Assembly: GCA_964570625.1 (NCBI GenBank)
Contig: CAZMYW010000014.1
Span: 15,010 to 79,009, forward strand
Source: JBFLXB01 sp964570625
Lineage (GTDB): Bacteria; Nitrospirota; Nitrospiria; 2-01-FULL-66-17
Length of the DNA stretch: 64,000 bases
Direction: 5' to 3'
This document shows, piece by piece, positions 42,501 through 50,953 of this stretch. The position numbers and the translations under genes are program-made. Each line of letters starts with the position of its first letter. The stretch's first letter is position 1. The notes below the pieces were generated by a model. That model was not told where the DNA came from and did no database searches. It worked only from the letters and a program-made list of their open reading frames with translations.

Positions 42501-42670
42501 AGACGTACTGGGTACCAGGCGTGAATCATCACAAGCACTATGGCCGCTGGGCCTTCGCCGAATTCACGGAGGTCTATCAGATCGAGGCCGACTTCAAGGC
42601 CAAGGTCGAGAGTGAGTTCAACAAAATGATCGAATCCGTCACTGCCCAGCCGGTGGACGAGGGGAAATAG
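39590..42670 (+). CDS. DEAD/DEAH-helicase restriction endonuclease subunit (type III-like, BPTD_3080-type)
   Basis: 1026-aa restriction protein. N-terminal segment SPYECPQRHWELDDQGQPT, then an SF2 helicase with Walker A ATGAGKTTVMAMLIAWQ (K181), Walker B LNDEAHHCY (D312-EAH), LSATPFFLRGSGY and the C-terminal helicase motifs around MLTEGWDANTVTHVLG and LCEQVIGRALRR. A PD-(D/E)xK nuclease site closes the protein: RPDF (D934) and E954-I-K956 in LIVEIKGY. It overlaps nothing and is followed 3 bases later by the methyltransferase. The start region is about 49% GC by hand count over 120 bases, below the window norm, consistent with transfer. The BPTD_3080 label is from memory of that family. Confidence 0.88.
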   Translation: MSNPFFERPILNSPYECPQRHWELDDQGQPTQKIIENRRHAEFITPIPKPRKRKGSAVQSQIIFDEGKGLSSEKQQYDPTSIINQLRQEVDQWRKLPNPNQWHVTPETSRLLQHWRHHKFNSLRPFFCQVEAVETAIWLTEVAPQVGKTGKALIEHLANANHDANPELMRVALKLATGAGKTTVMAMLIAWQTINAVRRSQSQKFTRGFLVVAPGLTIKDRLRVLQPNDPDSYYASRELVPADLLDDVNRAKIVITNYHVFKLRERIDLSKGGRSLLQGRGQELNTLETEGQMLQRVMPDLMGMKNILVLNDEAHHCYREKPGAEDDEDLKGDDKKEAEKNNEAARLWISGLETVNRKLGIARVIDLSATPFFLRGSGYAEGTLFPWTMSDFSLMDAIECGIVKLPRVPVADNIPGEEMPMFRNLWEHIRAKMPKKGRGKASVLDPLSLPPQLQTALDALYGHYKKTYRLWEESGIRVPPCFIIVCNNTSTSKLVYDYISGFHRQNDDGSTTLENGRLALFRNFDEHGNPIARPNTLLIDSEQLESGEALDDNFRGMAADEIDRFRREIIERTGDPRQAENITDQELLREVMNTVGRHGRLGGSIRCVVSVSMLTEGWDANTVTHVLGVRAFGTQLLCEQVIGRALRRQSYDLNEDGPNKGLFNVEYADVLGIPFDFTAKPVVAPPQPPRETIHVRAVRPERDPLEIRFPRVVGYRVELPEERLSAMFNADSVLELTPDLVGATETQNSGIIGERVDLNLVHTGDVRPSQVLYELVSYLVLTKWRDPGEDPKLHLFGQLKRIARQWLDGYLVCKGGTYPAQLKYKTLADMACERITAGITRKFVGERPITVVLDPYNPTGSTAHVNFNTSKTDRWETDARRCHLNWVILDSDWEGEFCRVAESHPRVRSYVKNHNLGLEVPYRYGSEMRTYRPDFIVLIDDGHGDDDLLHLIVEIKGYRREDAKEKKSTMETYWVPGVNHHKHYGRWAFAEFTEVYQIEADFKAKVESEFNKMIESVTAQPVDEGK

Positions 42671-42673
42671 AAC

Positions 42674-45468
42674 ATGGCCAAGAAGCAAACCACCAGCAAG
42701 ACCGTCGAAGTGCTCAAGCACGACGAGGCCAAGCGGAAGAACATTCCCACCGCGGAATACCAATCTGTCCTACAAAAGGCGGAGCAGGACCCGGTGCGCG
42801 TGGCCTACGAGCGCCGCAACCGCGACCTTGATCCGCAGCTCGTCTGGCGCGGAAAAGATGAGCAGGATTGGAGCGACCTCGTCGTTCACGCCCCGCCGCT
42901 CTACATCCAGGAAAAGGTCCACCCCAAGGCGCTTATCGACGACCTGCTACGCGAGACGCGCGAGCGCGAGCACGAAACCGGGCAGAGCACTCCCGACCTC
43001 TTCGCAGATTTCAACGGCATCCCCAAGGGCGTGGACAAGACCGAGTTCTACCAGCACGACGCCAATTGGTCGAACCGCATGATCCTCGGCGACTCGCTGC
43101 AAGTAATGGCCAGCCTCGCCGAGCGCGAGGGCCTGCGCGGTAAGGTCCAGTGCATCTACATTGACCCGCCCTATGGCATCAAATTCAACAGCAATTTCCA
43201 GTGGAGCACCACCAGCCGCGACGTGAAGGACGGCAAGGCCGACCACATCACCCGTGAGCCTGAGCAGGTCAAAGCCTTCCGCGACACCTGGCGCGATGGC
43301 ATCCACAGCTATCTCACCTATCTGCGGGATCGGCTAACCGTGGCGCGGGATCTACTCGCGGATTCGGGGTCTATCTTTGTCCAGATTGGTGATGAGAATG
43401 TACATCGCGTACGTGCGCTGATGGATGAGGTGTTTGGAGAGACCAATTTCGTAACGCTAATCACGGTTTGGAAGACAAGTTCTCAGACATCTGTGAATCT
43501 CGCTTCAACATCGGATTATCTCGTTTGGTATGCCCGCAGCATTTCCTCGGTGAAGTATCGCGAGTTGAAGACAGAGAAGGATCCGAGCGACCCAACGTCA
43601 GGTGCAGGTGACTACAGATTCCTCTGGTTAGGAAATGATGTGCGTAAACCGGTTGCCGCTGCAACCGAGGAGGAAAAGCGACAGTTCAAGGTGTTCGGCC
43701 CGTCGCCAACGACCTCACAATCGGGATCAGAAACCACGCGGGTGCCGATTAGGTTCAATGGCAGGGATTTTCTGCCGGGACCCGGTGGTTGGAAGACTAA
43801 TGCGACGGGGTTTCGCCGCCTAATTGCTGCTGATCGAATTATGTCTCGGACGAATAGCCTAAGATACGTCCGATTCCTAGAGGACTATCCTGTTGTCCCA
43901 ATTGCAAATTTGTGGACGGATGTCCGGTGGGGTTTTGACGCGAGCGAGAAACGCTACGTCGTGGAAACCAACCCTCAGGTCATCGCTCGCTGCATCCTCA
44001 TGACCACCGATCCCGGCGACCTAGTGCTCGATCCGACTTGTGGATCCGGTACCACTGCGACCGTTGCTGAGCAATGGGGTCGGCGCTGGATCACCATTGA
44101 CACCTCGCGCGTGGCTTTGGCTCTGGCCCGCGCGCGCATTATGGGCGCGCGTTACCCTTATTACCTGCTGGCCGATTCCCGCGAAGGCCAGATAAAGGAA
44201 GCTGAAGTCACCCGCACCGTACCTTCCTCCCAGACGGTGCGGGGCAACATCCGCCATGGCTTTGTGTACGAGCGTGTGCTGCACGTCACGCTCAAGTCCA
44301 TCGCGAACAACGCCGAGATCGACGTCATCTGGGACAAGTGGCAAACAACGCTGGAGCGGTTGCGCGAAAAGCTCAATGCCGCGCTAAAGAAGACTTGGCA
44401 GGAGTGGGAGATTCCCGTGAAGCGGATACCAAGTGGTCGGATGCGGCGAAGAAGCTGCACGCCGACTGGTGGGAGGCGCGCATCGCCCGCCAGAAGGAGG
44501 TTGACGCCTCAATCGCCGCTAAGGCCGAGTTTGAATATCTCTACGACAAGCCCTACGAGGACAAAAAGAAGGTCCGTGTGGCCGGACCGTTCACGGTCGA
44601 GAGCCTTTCGCCGCACCGCGTGCTCGGGGTGGATGAGAACGACGAGTTGATCGACACCATCGCGGAAGCCGGCCGCTACGGCGAGAAGCAACCATTTTCC
44701 CAGATGATCCTGGAGAACCTCAAGACGTCCGGTGTCCAGCAGGCGCATAAGGAAGACAAGATCACCTTCACGTCCCTCAAGCCGTGGCCAGGCGATCTGG
44801 TCTGCGCCGAAGGGCGCTACATCGAGGGCAACGCCGATACCGGGACCGAGAAGCGCGCGGCCATTTTTATCGGTCCTGAATTCGGCACCGTCACTCGGCC
44901 CGATCTGGTGGCCGCCGCCCGCGAGGCGGGCGACGCCGACTTCGACGTGTTGATCGCCTGCGCCTTCAACTACGAGGCCCACGCCACGGAGTTCAGCAAA
45001 CTCGGCCGCATCCCCGTGCTCAAGGCGCGGATGAACGCCGATCTGCACATGGCCGACGACCTCAAGAACACCGGCAAAGGCAATCTCTTCGTCATCTTTG
45101 GCGAGCCCGACATCACCATCCTGCCAGCCGAAGACGGCAAGGTCCAGGTGAAGGTCAACGGCGTGGACGTCTTCCACCCGAATACCGGCGAAGTTCGCAG
45201 CGACGGCCCCGACGGCATCGCCTGCTGGTTCATCGACACCGACTACAACGAAGAGAGTTTCTTCGTCCGCCACGCCTACTTCCTCGGCGCGAACGATCCC
45301 TACAGCGCGCTCAAGACCACGCTCAAAGCCGAGATCAATGAAGAAGCGTGGGCCACGCTGAATAGCGACACGTCACGCGCCTTCCCCAAGCCGAAGTCCG
45401 GCCGCATCGCCGTGAAAGTGATCAATCATCTTGGCGATGAGGTGATGAAAGTCTTCAAGATCGCCTGA
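42674..45468 (+). pseudogene. Beta-class DNA methyltransferase (probably N6-adenine), frameshifted
   Basis: Partner of the restriction subunit. Frame 1 (from ATG 42674) carries the catalytic motif IYIDPPYGIKFN (D164-PPY), a target-recognition segment and the SAM motif LDPTCGSGTTATVAEQWG (D453), an order (IV, TRD, I) that defines the beta class. At CCC 44414-44416 (residue 581) the frame is lost. The continuation EADTKWSDAAKKLHADWWEARIARQKE, running to the stop at 45466-45468, is one base back. Adding one C restores TWQEWEIPREADTKW and a product of about 931 aa. Without it frame 1 ends at 44650 in out-of-frame sequence. It is either a one-base deletion or a sequencing error. The C-terminal about 350 aa have no catalytic motif. 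Confidence 0.85.
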
Positions 45469-45491
45469 TGACTCCCCGGTGGATGTGAGGT

Positions 45492-45857
45492 ATGGCGGGG
45501 ATGACGAACGCTGTTAAAGGTGTGTTGCTCTCGGCCCTGGTCTTTCCAGGCCTTGGACAGATCGCGCTCAAGCGGTATCAGCGTGGCGTCGTGTTGATGC
45601 TGGTTACCGTGGCCGGCCTTGTGGTGATTGTGGTCAAAGCCACACGGGAGGCCTGGAGAATTCTTGAAACGATTGAAGTGGGAGGTGGCGTCATTGATCA
45701 GGACGCAATGTCACGCGCCATCGCCGAAGCCACTGCCTGGTCCGGCAACCTCTCCTTCAACCTTCTCCTTTTCGTGATCACGATCTGCTGGATTTACGCG
45801 GCGGTTGATGCCTATCGCATTGGAAAACAACAGGACCTTCGTCAGGGTGATAGTTGA
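45492..45857 (+). CDS. Small membrane protein with LL-x4-PGLG motif
   Basis: 121 aa with three hydrophobic stretches: about residues 8-27 (VKGVLLSALVFPGLGQIAL), 33-49 (GVVLMLVTVAGLVVIVV) and 88-105 (NLLLFVITICWIYAAVDAY). The first matches the N-terminal membrane segment of the signal peptidase encoded at 47292 (LLSLLTPGLGHVY). The C-terminal AAVDAYRIG recalls TM2-like or DUF5683-like proteins. Two possible starts, ATG 45492 and ATG 45501. Function unknown. It begins 24 bases after the methyltransferase, at the edge of the island. Confidence 0.65.
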   Translation: MAGMTNAVKGVLLSALVFPGLGQIALKRYQRGVVLMLVTVAGLVVIVVKATREAWRILETIEVGGGVIDQDAMSRAIAEATAWSGNLSFNLLLFVITICWIYAAVDAYRIGKQQDLRQGDS

Positions 45858-45994
45858 ACTGGACCCACGAGGGGACGTTCCTAAAGCAGAAAAGGTTCCA
45901 GTCTGGGCTCAAATACGGGATAACACGAGGCTTCGCTCTGGCTTCGCACCGGGCGGGTGGGCACGCTGGCATGCTCTCTGGGATCCGAGTCGAT

Positions 45995-46720
45995 ATGGAT
46001 TCTCGATTGGAATGGTGGGTGATTCCCCTCGTGCTGGTCGTCGGCGGGTGTACGACGACCGAGGATGTGAAGATCGATGATCGAGTGTTCTTTTCGTCCC
46101 TGAGACTGACGCACGATCTGTCTGATGCGGTTAAAACCAAAGAAAATGAGAACGCATCGCGGGTAGCGGTTGAACTGGATCTTCATCATGCTTCTGGAAC
46201 CGGATCGCAAAGCCTTGGGGTTTCCCAATTGATTGACTTTGGTGGGATCCAATTCAATGGGCCGGCTCAAGTCGAAGAAGACTATGATCTCCTTGCCGCA
46301 TCGCTGGCCATTCGGGTCGGCATGAATGATCCAACTGAGCGTTCCAGATTCGGCGTTCTTCTGGGGCTGAGCATCCAGGACTTCGATCTTCACGTCAAGG
46401 CCGGGACGGTGTCTGCGGAAGATAATAGACGATCGATCGGGCCGCTTTTCGGGGTGGAGGGTTCTCTGGAGGTCTATTCATGGCTTGACCTCTATGGTCG
46501 GGTGACCCAGGCGATCGGTTTCAGCGATGCGACAAGCACCCTGGGGTTGGTTGAACTGGGACTGTCCGTCCGGCCCTATCCCCACGTGGCCCTTACGGGC
46601 GGGTTTCGTCGGGAGAGATACACGCAACCCCGCCTCCTTACACAAATGATGGGTTTCGATGACACGAGAATAGACCTGAAGCTTCGCGGTCCGGTGGTTG
46701 GCCTTCAACTCGATTTTTGA
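45995..46720 (+). CDS. Probable outer-membrane barrel lipoprotein
   Basis: About 241 aa. From ATG 45995 the protein has a short signal with lipobox VVGGC (DSRLEWWVIPLVLVVGGCTTTED), lipidated Cys near residue 19. The mature part has alternating strands (ASRVAVELDLHHAS, YDLLAASLAIRVGM, RFGVLLGLSIQDFDLHVKAG, LGLVELGLSVRPYPHVALTGGF) and ends GLQLDF, an aromatic terminus typical of barrel proteins. The open frame extends to 45854 without an RBS, so the start is not certain. The low-complexity strand pattern gives no family. Confidence 0.6.
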   Translation: MDSRLEWWVIPLVLVVGGCTTTEDVKIDDRVFFSSLRLTHDLSDAVKTKENENASRVAVELDLHHASGTGSQSLGVSQLIDFGGIQFNGPAQVEEDYDLLAASLAIRVGMNDPTERSRFGVLLGLSIQDFDLHVKAGTVSAEDNRRSIGPLFGVEGSLEVYSWLDLYGRVTQAIGFSDATSTLGLVELGLSVRPYPHVALTGGFRRERYTQPRLLTQMMGFDDTRIDLKLRGPVVGLQLDF

Positions 46721-46771
46721 GAAGCAGTGGTGGTTCGATTCTCACGTGCTGCCATGGCCAGGCGGGGTCCG

Positions 46772-46812
46772 GGGTCGGACCGGCCGAAGTGCTTGAAAGA
46801 TCGGCGGCAGTT
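46772..46812. repeat. Degenerate two-copy repeat (copy 1)
   Basis: GGGTCGGACCGGCC ... CTTGAAAGATCGGCGGC resembles 52701-52740 (GGGTCGGACCTGCC ... CTTGAAAAATCGACCGC) with the same spacing. Both lie in intergenic DNA, 100-150 bases before a gene. The unit GTCGGACC recurs in the 9-nt arrays at 57366 and 57767. Confidence 0.45.
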
Positions 46813-46924
46813 CGTCAGAATGGGGCACTTGAGCGGCACCGAACCACGCCGCTAGGGGGAACCATGCCGCGGGCGAATCGGTGTCTTGTTCCCCATGCCT
46901 ATCGGGTTTGTCAGGAGGACTGCC

Positions 46925-47290
46925 ATGAAGAGTGGACCGACCAAGGTGATCATCAAGAACAACGGACTGGTTGACGCAACAACCGGCGCGCTGATCAAAG
47001 AGGGGCTTGCGACCCGGAAGGAGATCGAAGACTACGCGGCGCACCACTATATCGCGTTGCCGGTCGTGGACCGCGCGGGGCGCGAATGGTCGTTCGACGG
47101 CCAACCGGTGTATTGCTTTCACGGCGGGACGTACGAGAGCTTGGCCCAGGACCTTCCTCACGCCAGACCCTGCCCTGATTGCGGGGGGATGGCACTCCCC
47201 AGCGACGAGGTGACCCTGGAGCGGGACTGCGTTCGCTGCACGCAATGCGGCCACGAGTTCGAAGCCCGGCTGGAGATGATGGAGAGCTGA
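46925..47290 (+). CDS. Zinc-ribbon hypothetical protein
   Basis: 121-aa soluble protein. The start ATG 46925 has CAGGAGGA about 9 bases upstream. The N-terminal half is unknown (TKVIIKNNGLVDATTGALIKEG). The C-terminal half holds four-cysteine pairs CPDCGG (about residue 84) and CVRCTQCGHEFEARL, which form a plausible zinc ribbon or rubredoxin-like knuckle. It overlaps nothing and ends 1 base before lepB, suggesting co-transcription. Function not recognised. Confidence 0.7.
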   Translation: MKSGPTKVIIKNNGLVDATTGALIKEGLATRKEIEDYAAHHYIALPVVDRAGREWSFDGQPVYCFHGGTYESLAQDLPHARPCPDCGGMALPSDEVTLERDCVRCTQCGHEFEARLEMMES

Positions 47291-47291
47291 T

Positions 47292-48173
47292 TTGCTGCGT
47301 CACGCGCGTAAGCCGTGGGTTGCGTTCCTGCTCAGCCTTCTGACGCCGGGGCTCGGGCATGTATACAACAGCGATCTCGCCGGCGGGATCGTGCGATATG
47401 TTGCGGTGACGGTCATCGTCGGCACCGCCCTCGTCGCATGGGCGTACCTCGTCCCTTCAGTCGTCGCGCTCGGTATCGTCCTCATCGGTGCGCTGACCGT
47501 GTTCGTCGGTGTCGCCATGACCGCGTATCAACAGAGTCGGCACCTTCCAGCGAGCACGCCACGCTTCTGGTACAGCCGATGGTACGGTCTGCTCGGCATT
47601 TTTCTGGTGGCGAGCGTCGCGCTCGATCCGGTTCGTTCAGCAGCCATGAAGTACTTTGCGCAGGCGTACAAGATTCCGGCCGCAAGTATGCTTCCCACCC
47701 TGGCGGTGGGAGATCATGTCTACGTCACCAAGCTCTGTTACGGAGCGAAGCTGCCGTTCACGGACACTTTCCTGATGACGTTTCACCCGCCCGAGCGCGG
47801 GGATGTCGTGGTGCTGAAGTACCCGGAAGACGAGCGCAAGGATTTCATCAAGCGGGTGGTGGGTGTTCCGGGCGACGTGGTGGAGGTGCGTGACAAAGAC
47901 CTGTACGTGAACGGCGCGAAGGCCGACGCCTCATACATCCAACACACGGATCCCGAGGTTCATCACCAAGACCCTCGCGACAGTTTTGGCCCGGAGACGG
48001 TTCCTCACGGCGCCTACTTCGTGCTGGGCGACAACCGGGATCAGAGCCTGGACAGCCGCTTCTGGGGCTACGTCCAGGAGAACAAGATCCGCGGCAAGGC
48101 CATCCTCATCTATTGGTCCTGGAACAGGGACGAGACCCGCGTGCGGTGGGATCGTATCGGGCGGCGGCTGTAA
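47292..48173 (+). CDS. lepB: Signal peptidase I with additional N-terminal membrane domain
   Basis: 293-aa leader peptidase. Residues 1-115 hold about four hydrophobic segments, beginning KPWVAFLLSLLTPGLGHVYN. The S26 peptidase core starts near YKIPAASMLPTLAVGD with nucleophile S132. The general base is K187 in KDFIKRVVG, and box E is GDNRDQSLDSRFWG. Usual SPase I has one or two N-terminal helices, so the N-terminal half is extra; the PGLG motif is shared with the small membrane protein at 45492. Start is TTG 47292 (LRHARKPW), with GGAGA just upstream. It cleaves secretory signal peptides at the inner-membrane periplasmic face. Confidence 0.88.
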   Translation: MLRHARKPWVAFLLSLLTPGLGHVYNSDLAGGIVRYVAVTVIVGTALVAWAYLVPSVVALGIVLIGALTVFVGVAMTAYQQSRHLPASTPRFWYSRWYGLLGIFLVASVALDPVRSAAMKYFAQAYKIPAASMLPTLAVGDHVYVTKLCYGAKLPFTDTFLMTFHPPERGDVVVLKYPEDERKDFIKRVVGVPGDVVEVRDKDLYVNGAKADASYIQHTDPEVHHQDPRDSFGPETVPHGAYFVLGDNRDQSLDSRFWGYVQENKIRGKAILIYWSWNRDETRVRWDRIGRRL

Positions 48174-48217
48174 GGCGCCCCCGAGAGACTAGCCATGTGT
48201 GACGTGAGGAGCGAAAC

Positions 48218-48565
48218 ATGAAAGCACGGTTCTGGGTCGTCAGCAATAAAGGCGCTTCATTGCGAGATTCCTTGAATGCCGACCTCCTCAAAGACAAATC
48301 ACGCTCGTCCGAAACATCGAAGTATCCGGTACGCCTGATGCAGTCAAAAAAGGCGGATCGTTCTCGTGGTTGGAGTTGGGCGCACAGCCGGTACGAGGGC
48401 AAAGGGTCGGTGAGATATCGATGGAATCCTCAGCTGAACATTCTCGAGTGTTGGACCGTCACCAAAACCAGTAACCGTCCGTATCAGTTAATCGGAGAAT
48501 TTGTCGAGGCGGTGCTGAATTCACAGAAAAAGAACGTGAAGAGCATTCATATCGAAGTGGGTTAA
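48218..48565 (+). CDS. Hypothetical protein
   Basis: 115-aa basic soluble protein (KDKSRSSETSKYPVRLMQSKKADRSRGW). GAGGAGCG lies 7 bases before ATG 48218. No signal peptide, no membrane segment, no recognised motif. Later strands (GSVRYRWNPQLNILECWTVTK) and the helix YQLIGEFVEAVLNSQKK look like a small alpha/beta fold. 44 bases after lepB, so it could be read through from it. Confidence 0.65.
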   Translation: MKARFWVVSNKGASLRDSLNADLLKDKSRSSETSKYPVRLMQSKKADRSRGWSWAHSRYEGKGSVRYRWNPQLNILECWTVTKTSNRPYQLIGEFVEAVLNSQKKNVKSIHIEVG

Positions 48566-48648
48566 CAGTCCCATGCCTCTCTCGGTGGCGCACGTGAGGG
48601 GCGCAGTGGGTCCCGCGTCGGATCAGAACAGTCGAACCTCGGGCCGAA

Positions 48649-48747
48649 TCAGCGGCCCTTCTTCGCGGATTTTTCGGCGCGTTTTTCCATCAGAGTCTTG
48701 GCGGGTTTCTTCTTGATCGCTTTGTGTTGTTGTCTGCCCTTGGCCAT
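48649..48747 (-). CDS. 32-aa highly basic protein
   Basis: A very short gene. AGGAGG lies 7 bases before the ATG on this strand, and the product runs MAKGRQQHKAIKKKPAKTLM followed by EKRAEKSAKKGR and TGA. Over 40% of residues are Lys or Arg. This resembles small basic proteins of ribosome or nucleic-acid binding type, but no family is claimed. It sits 23 bases downstream of the 386-aa protein gene on the same strand and has its own RBS, so it may be the last cistron of that unit. Confidence 0.6.
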   Translation of the reverse strand: MAKGRQQHKAIKKKPAKTLMEKRAEKSAKKGR

Positions 48748-48770
48748 CGCGTTCCTCCTGTGATGTGTGG

Positions 48771-49931
48771 CTAAAACCCCAGCTCTTTCTCCAGATCTTC
48801 TTGCCCCTTCTTGAATTCTTGTTGTTGCTTGTCGTCCTTGGTCATGTCTTGAAGCACTTTCTGCTGTGCTTGTTTTTTTTGCTCAGCTTCCTTTTCCAAA
48901 AGGGCTTGCAACTTATTGATCTTGCCTTCGTTCTCTCCGGTCTCCGAATGACCGATCTCGTAGTAGTCCACCGCTGTCTGATACTCGCCCTTCTTGGCTG
49001 CAGCGTCGCCCAATCTGTTGGCCTGGTCCGTGACTCTCGTGGATTTTTTGGCATCCTCCGCAAACTTGTAATACCAATGGGCGTTGGCCAGGGATTGCGG
49101 CGTCTCGATCTTTGTTAACGTATCGCCTCGTTTTTCCGCCCGCTGTACGGCCTTGTTCGCCTTGAGGTCGCTGAACAGGTTGTACCACTCGCGGGCCGCC
49201 GTCACGTGTTTCTGGGATTCCGAGACGGGTCTGTTGTTTTGACTGAAGGCCGCCTCGAACGTGGTTTGTTTCGTGGTAAAGGCCTGGTCCTCTTGCGCGA
49301 GTTCCGCGTCGATGTTCTTGAACGCGATCTTTTCGAATTCCTTCAGGCGGCCGACTTTGATCTGCAGCGGCTTGTCTCCGCGATTGGCCTTGGCTTCCTG
49401 CTCCAGTTTCCGGAGGGTCTCGGCATGGCTCGCGCCGCCTTGAAACCCCTGGTAGAAATGCGTGACGCCGGTTCTGAAGGTCTCGAGATCTTGCGGTTTA
49501 GACTGAACGAACAAAAACATGACGCGATCCGCCTGGTCGGTTTCGCCGATCCGGTTATACCAGTAGAACGCCCCGACATTTTTCCAGACCCGCCAGGAGA
49601 GACCGCTGGCACCCGTCACGTCCGTGGAGGTCCCGCTCGAATACAGATTCCCTTTGGCTTCCGCCGCCTTGGCCAATGCCTGGCCCGTGCGCGTCCATCC
49701 CTCCTGCGCATTCTTCGACAGCGGGTTGGGACCCTCGCAACTGTGTCCACCTTTGGCGATTGTGTACGCCTCAAAGGCCAGGGCAGGATTGCCGGATTTT
49801 TCCGCGGCCGCCGCTTCATTGAACGCGTCCTTCAATTGTTTGCTCGGCGTACACTCGCCATCGGCAAACACCGCGAGCGGCATGCTGATCGAGAGGCACA
49901 GCGCCAGGATGATCGTGAGGTGTCTGCTCAT
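48771..49931 (-). CDS. Secreted helical repeat protein, unknown
   Basis: 386 aa. Signal peptide MSRHLTIILALCLSISMPLAVFA with cleavage before DGECTP. The mature protein is helical and Lys/Glu/Gln-rich with TPR-like stretches (AAAAEKSGNPALAFEAYTIAKG, GDAAAKKGEYQTAVDYYEIGHSE). The C-terminus is a coiled coil (KLQALLEKEAEQKKQAQQKV). One cysteine pair (C27, C64) is possible. The adjoining DUF4412-type gene on the same strand is 23 bases upstream; a shared periplasmic process is plausible but unproven. Confidence 0.75.
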   Translation of the reverse strand: MSRHLTIILALCLSISMPLAVFADGECTPSKQLKDAFNEAAAAEKSGNPALAFEAYTIAKGGHSCEGPNPLSKNAQEGWTRTGQALAKAAEAKGNLYSSGTSTDVTGASGLSWRVWKNVGAFYWYNRIGETDQADRVMFLFVQSKPQDLETFRTGVTHFYQGFQGGASHAETLRKLEQEAKANRGDKPLQIKVGRLKEFEKIAFKNIDAELAQEDQAFTTKQTTFEAAFSQNNRPVSESQKHVTAAREWYNLFSDLKANKAVQRAEKRGDTLTKIETPQSLANAHWYYKFAEDAKKSTRVTDQANRLGDAAAKKGEYQTAVDYYEIGHSETGENEGKINKLQALLEKEAEQKKQAQQKVLQDMTKDDKQQQEFKKGQEDLEKELGF

Positions 49932-49954
49932 ACGCGCTCCTGTCTCCGTCTCGA

Positions 49955-50623
49955 CTACCGGCCGAACCCCGGCATTTTGTCGAACATGCCTTTCATGCCG
50001 TCCTTCCCCATTTCCGGAAAACTCGGCATGGTCATCGTGGTGTACCCGGTGGGGATCTCAAACAGCGCCGGGTCCTGTTTGCCGATTTTGAGATTCGTGA
50101 GTTCCATCTTGATCCGCTCTTTCGTTTCTCCGTCTTTGGAGATGGCATCCAGCTTGATCTGAATCCCCGGATTGACGATCCATTGGAACCCGCCGAGTTT
50201 GTTCCCGTCGGGACTTGTCATGATGATCTTGTATTTGATGGCCTCGTGTCCGTTGATCACTTCTTTGCCCACTTCGCTTTTCTCCATCTGGTAACCCGAC
50301 GTGTCCACCCCGGGGTTTTGGGACTGCGCTTGCTGCAGGCTCATTTCCATATACATCTTGTCATCGGGCATGAGCGTCCACATCACTCCCTTATCCATGC
50401 GGATAATCGAGACTTGCGTGCTGCCCCCGATGTCCTGCTCTTTCCGGATCTTGCCAGGCGCAGCGTACACCTTCTCCTTGATCGTCATCTCCGCGGTTTC
50501 GGTCGAGCTGTCCGCAGAATACTGGGCCTGGGATCCTTGTGGTTTTGCGCCTTCGGCTGACCAGGCCATACTTCCGCCAAGCAGGATGGCACTAACCGCC
50601 AGCAGGATCGGGTATGTCCTCAT
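49955..50623 (-). CDS. DUF4412 domain periplasmic protein
   Basis: 222 aa. Signal peptide MRTYPILLAVSAILLGGSMAWSA. The mature part resembles LolA-fold DUF4412 proteins: YSADSSTETAEMTIKEKVY, GKIRKEQDIGG, VSIIRMDKGVMWTLMPDDKMYMEM, GHEAIKYKIIMTSPDG, FQWIVNPGIQIKLDAISKDG and FEIPTGYTTM. The final 30 residues are Met/Gly/Phe-rich (FPEMGKDGMKGMFDKMPGFG). Probably periplasmic; may bind lipid or lipoprotein by analogy to the fold, not shown here. Confidence 0.82.
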   Translation of the reverse strand: MRTYPILLAVSAILLGGSMAWSAEGAKPQGSQAQYSADSSTETAEMTIKEKVYAAPGKIRKEQDIGGSTQVSIIRMDKGVMWTLMPDDKMYMEMSLQQAQSQNPGVDTSGYQMEKSEVGKEVINGHEAIKYKIIMTSPDGNKLGGFQWIVNPGIQIKLDAISKDGETKERIKMELTNLKIGKQDPALFEIPTGYTTMTMPSFPEMGKDGMKGMFDKMPGFGR

Positions 50624-50953
50624 GGTCGTCTCCTTCTTCTAGCCGCCTTTGCGGAATCACGGCGGCGGGGTGAGAAGTGCATCGTATGGATAGATGGATA
50701 GATGTTCTGAACGCCGGAAGCGTATGCCAATCTACTTGAAGAAGCAATCCCGCGTCCGGGGACGTGGTTCACCAGGACATTCCGATCACCTTGTGCCCAT
50801 CGAGGGGGACGGCCCTCACGCGAATTTCGTTGACAGAAGCCCTCGGTTTCTCATACTTTGCTAGTCTTCAGGGTCTATAGGGACCGTCAGAGCCGTAAGG
50901 GATTACGGGCGGGCGGTTCTTCTCGCGTACCCGCAACGGATATGGGGGAGTAC
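50624..50953. other. 330-base divergent intergenic region
   Basis: Divergent promoters of the DUF4412-type gene (minus) and mltD (plus) must lie here. A short tandem ATGGATAG-ATGGATAG at about 50685-50700 is visible. The mltD-side promoter is annotated separately. I see no gene. Confidence 0.55.
50830..50857 (+). promoter_or_regulatory. Sigma70-like promoter of mltD
   Basis: TTGACA (50830-50835), 16-base spacer, CATACT (50852-50857; 4 of 6). The mltD start is 97 bases downstream, giving a moderately long leader. Perfect -35. Confidence 0.5.

Noticed and set aside
44414..44420. Programmed -1 frameshift in the methyltransferase
   Set aside because: No X-XXY-YYZ slippery heptamer in the right frame and no obvious downstream pseudoknot; mutation or sequence error is simpler.
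50685..50700. ATGGATAG tandem repeat
   Set aside because: Only two units; likely chance.
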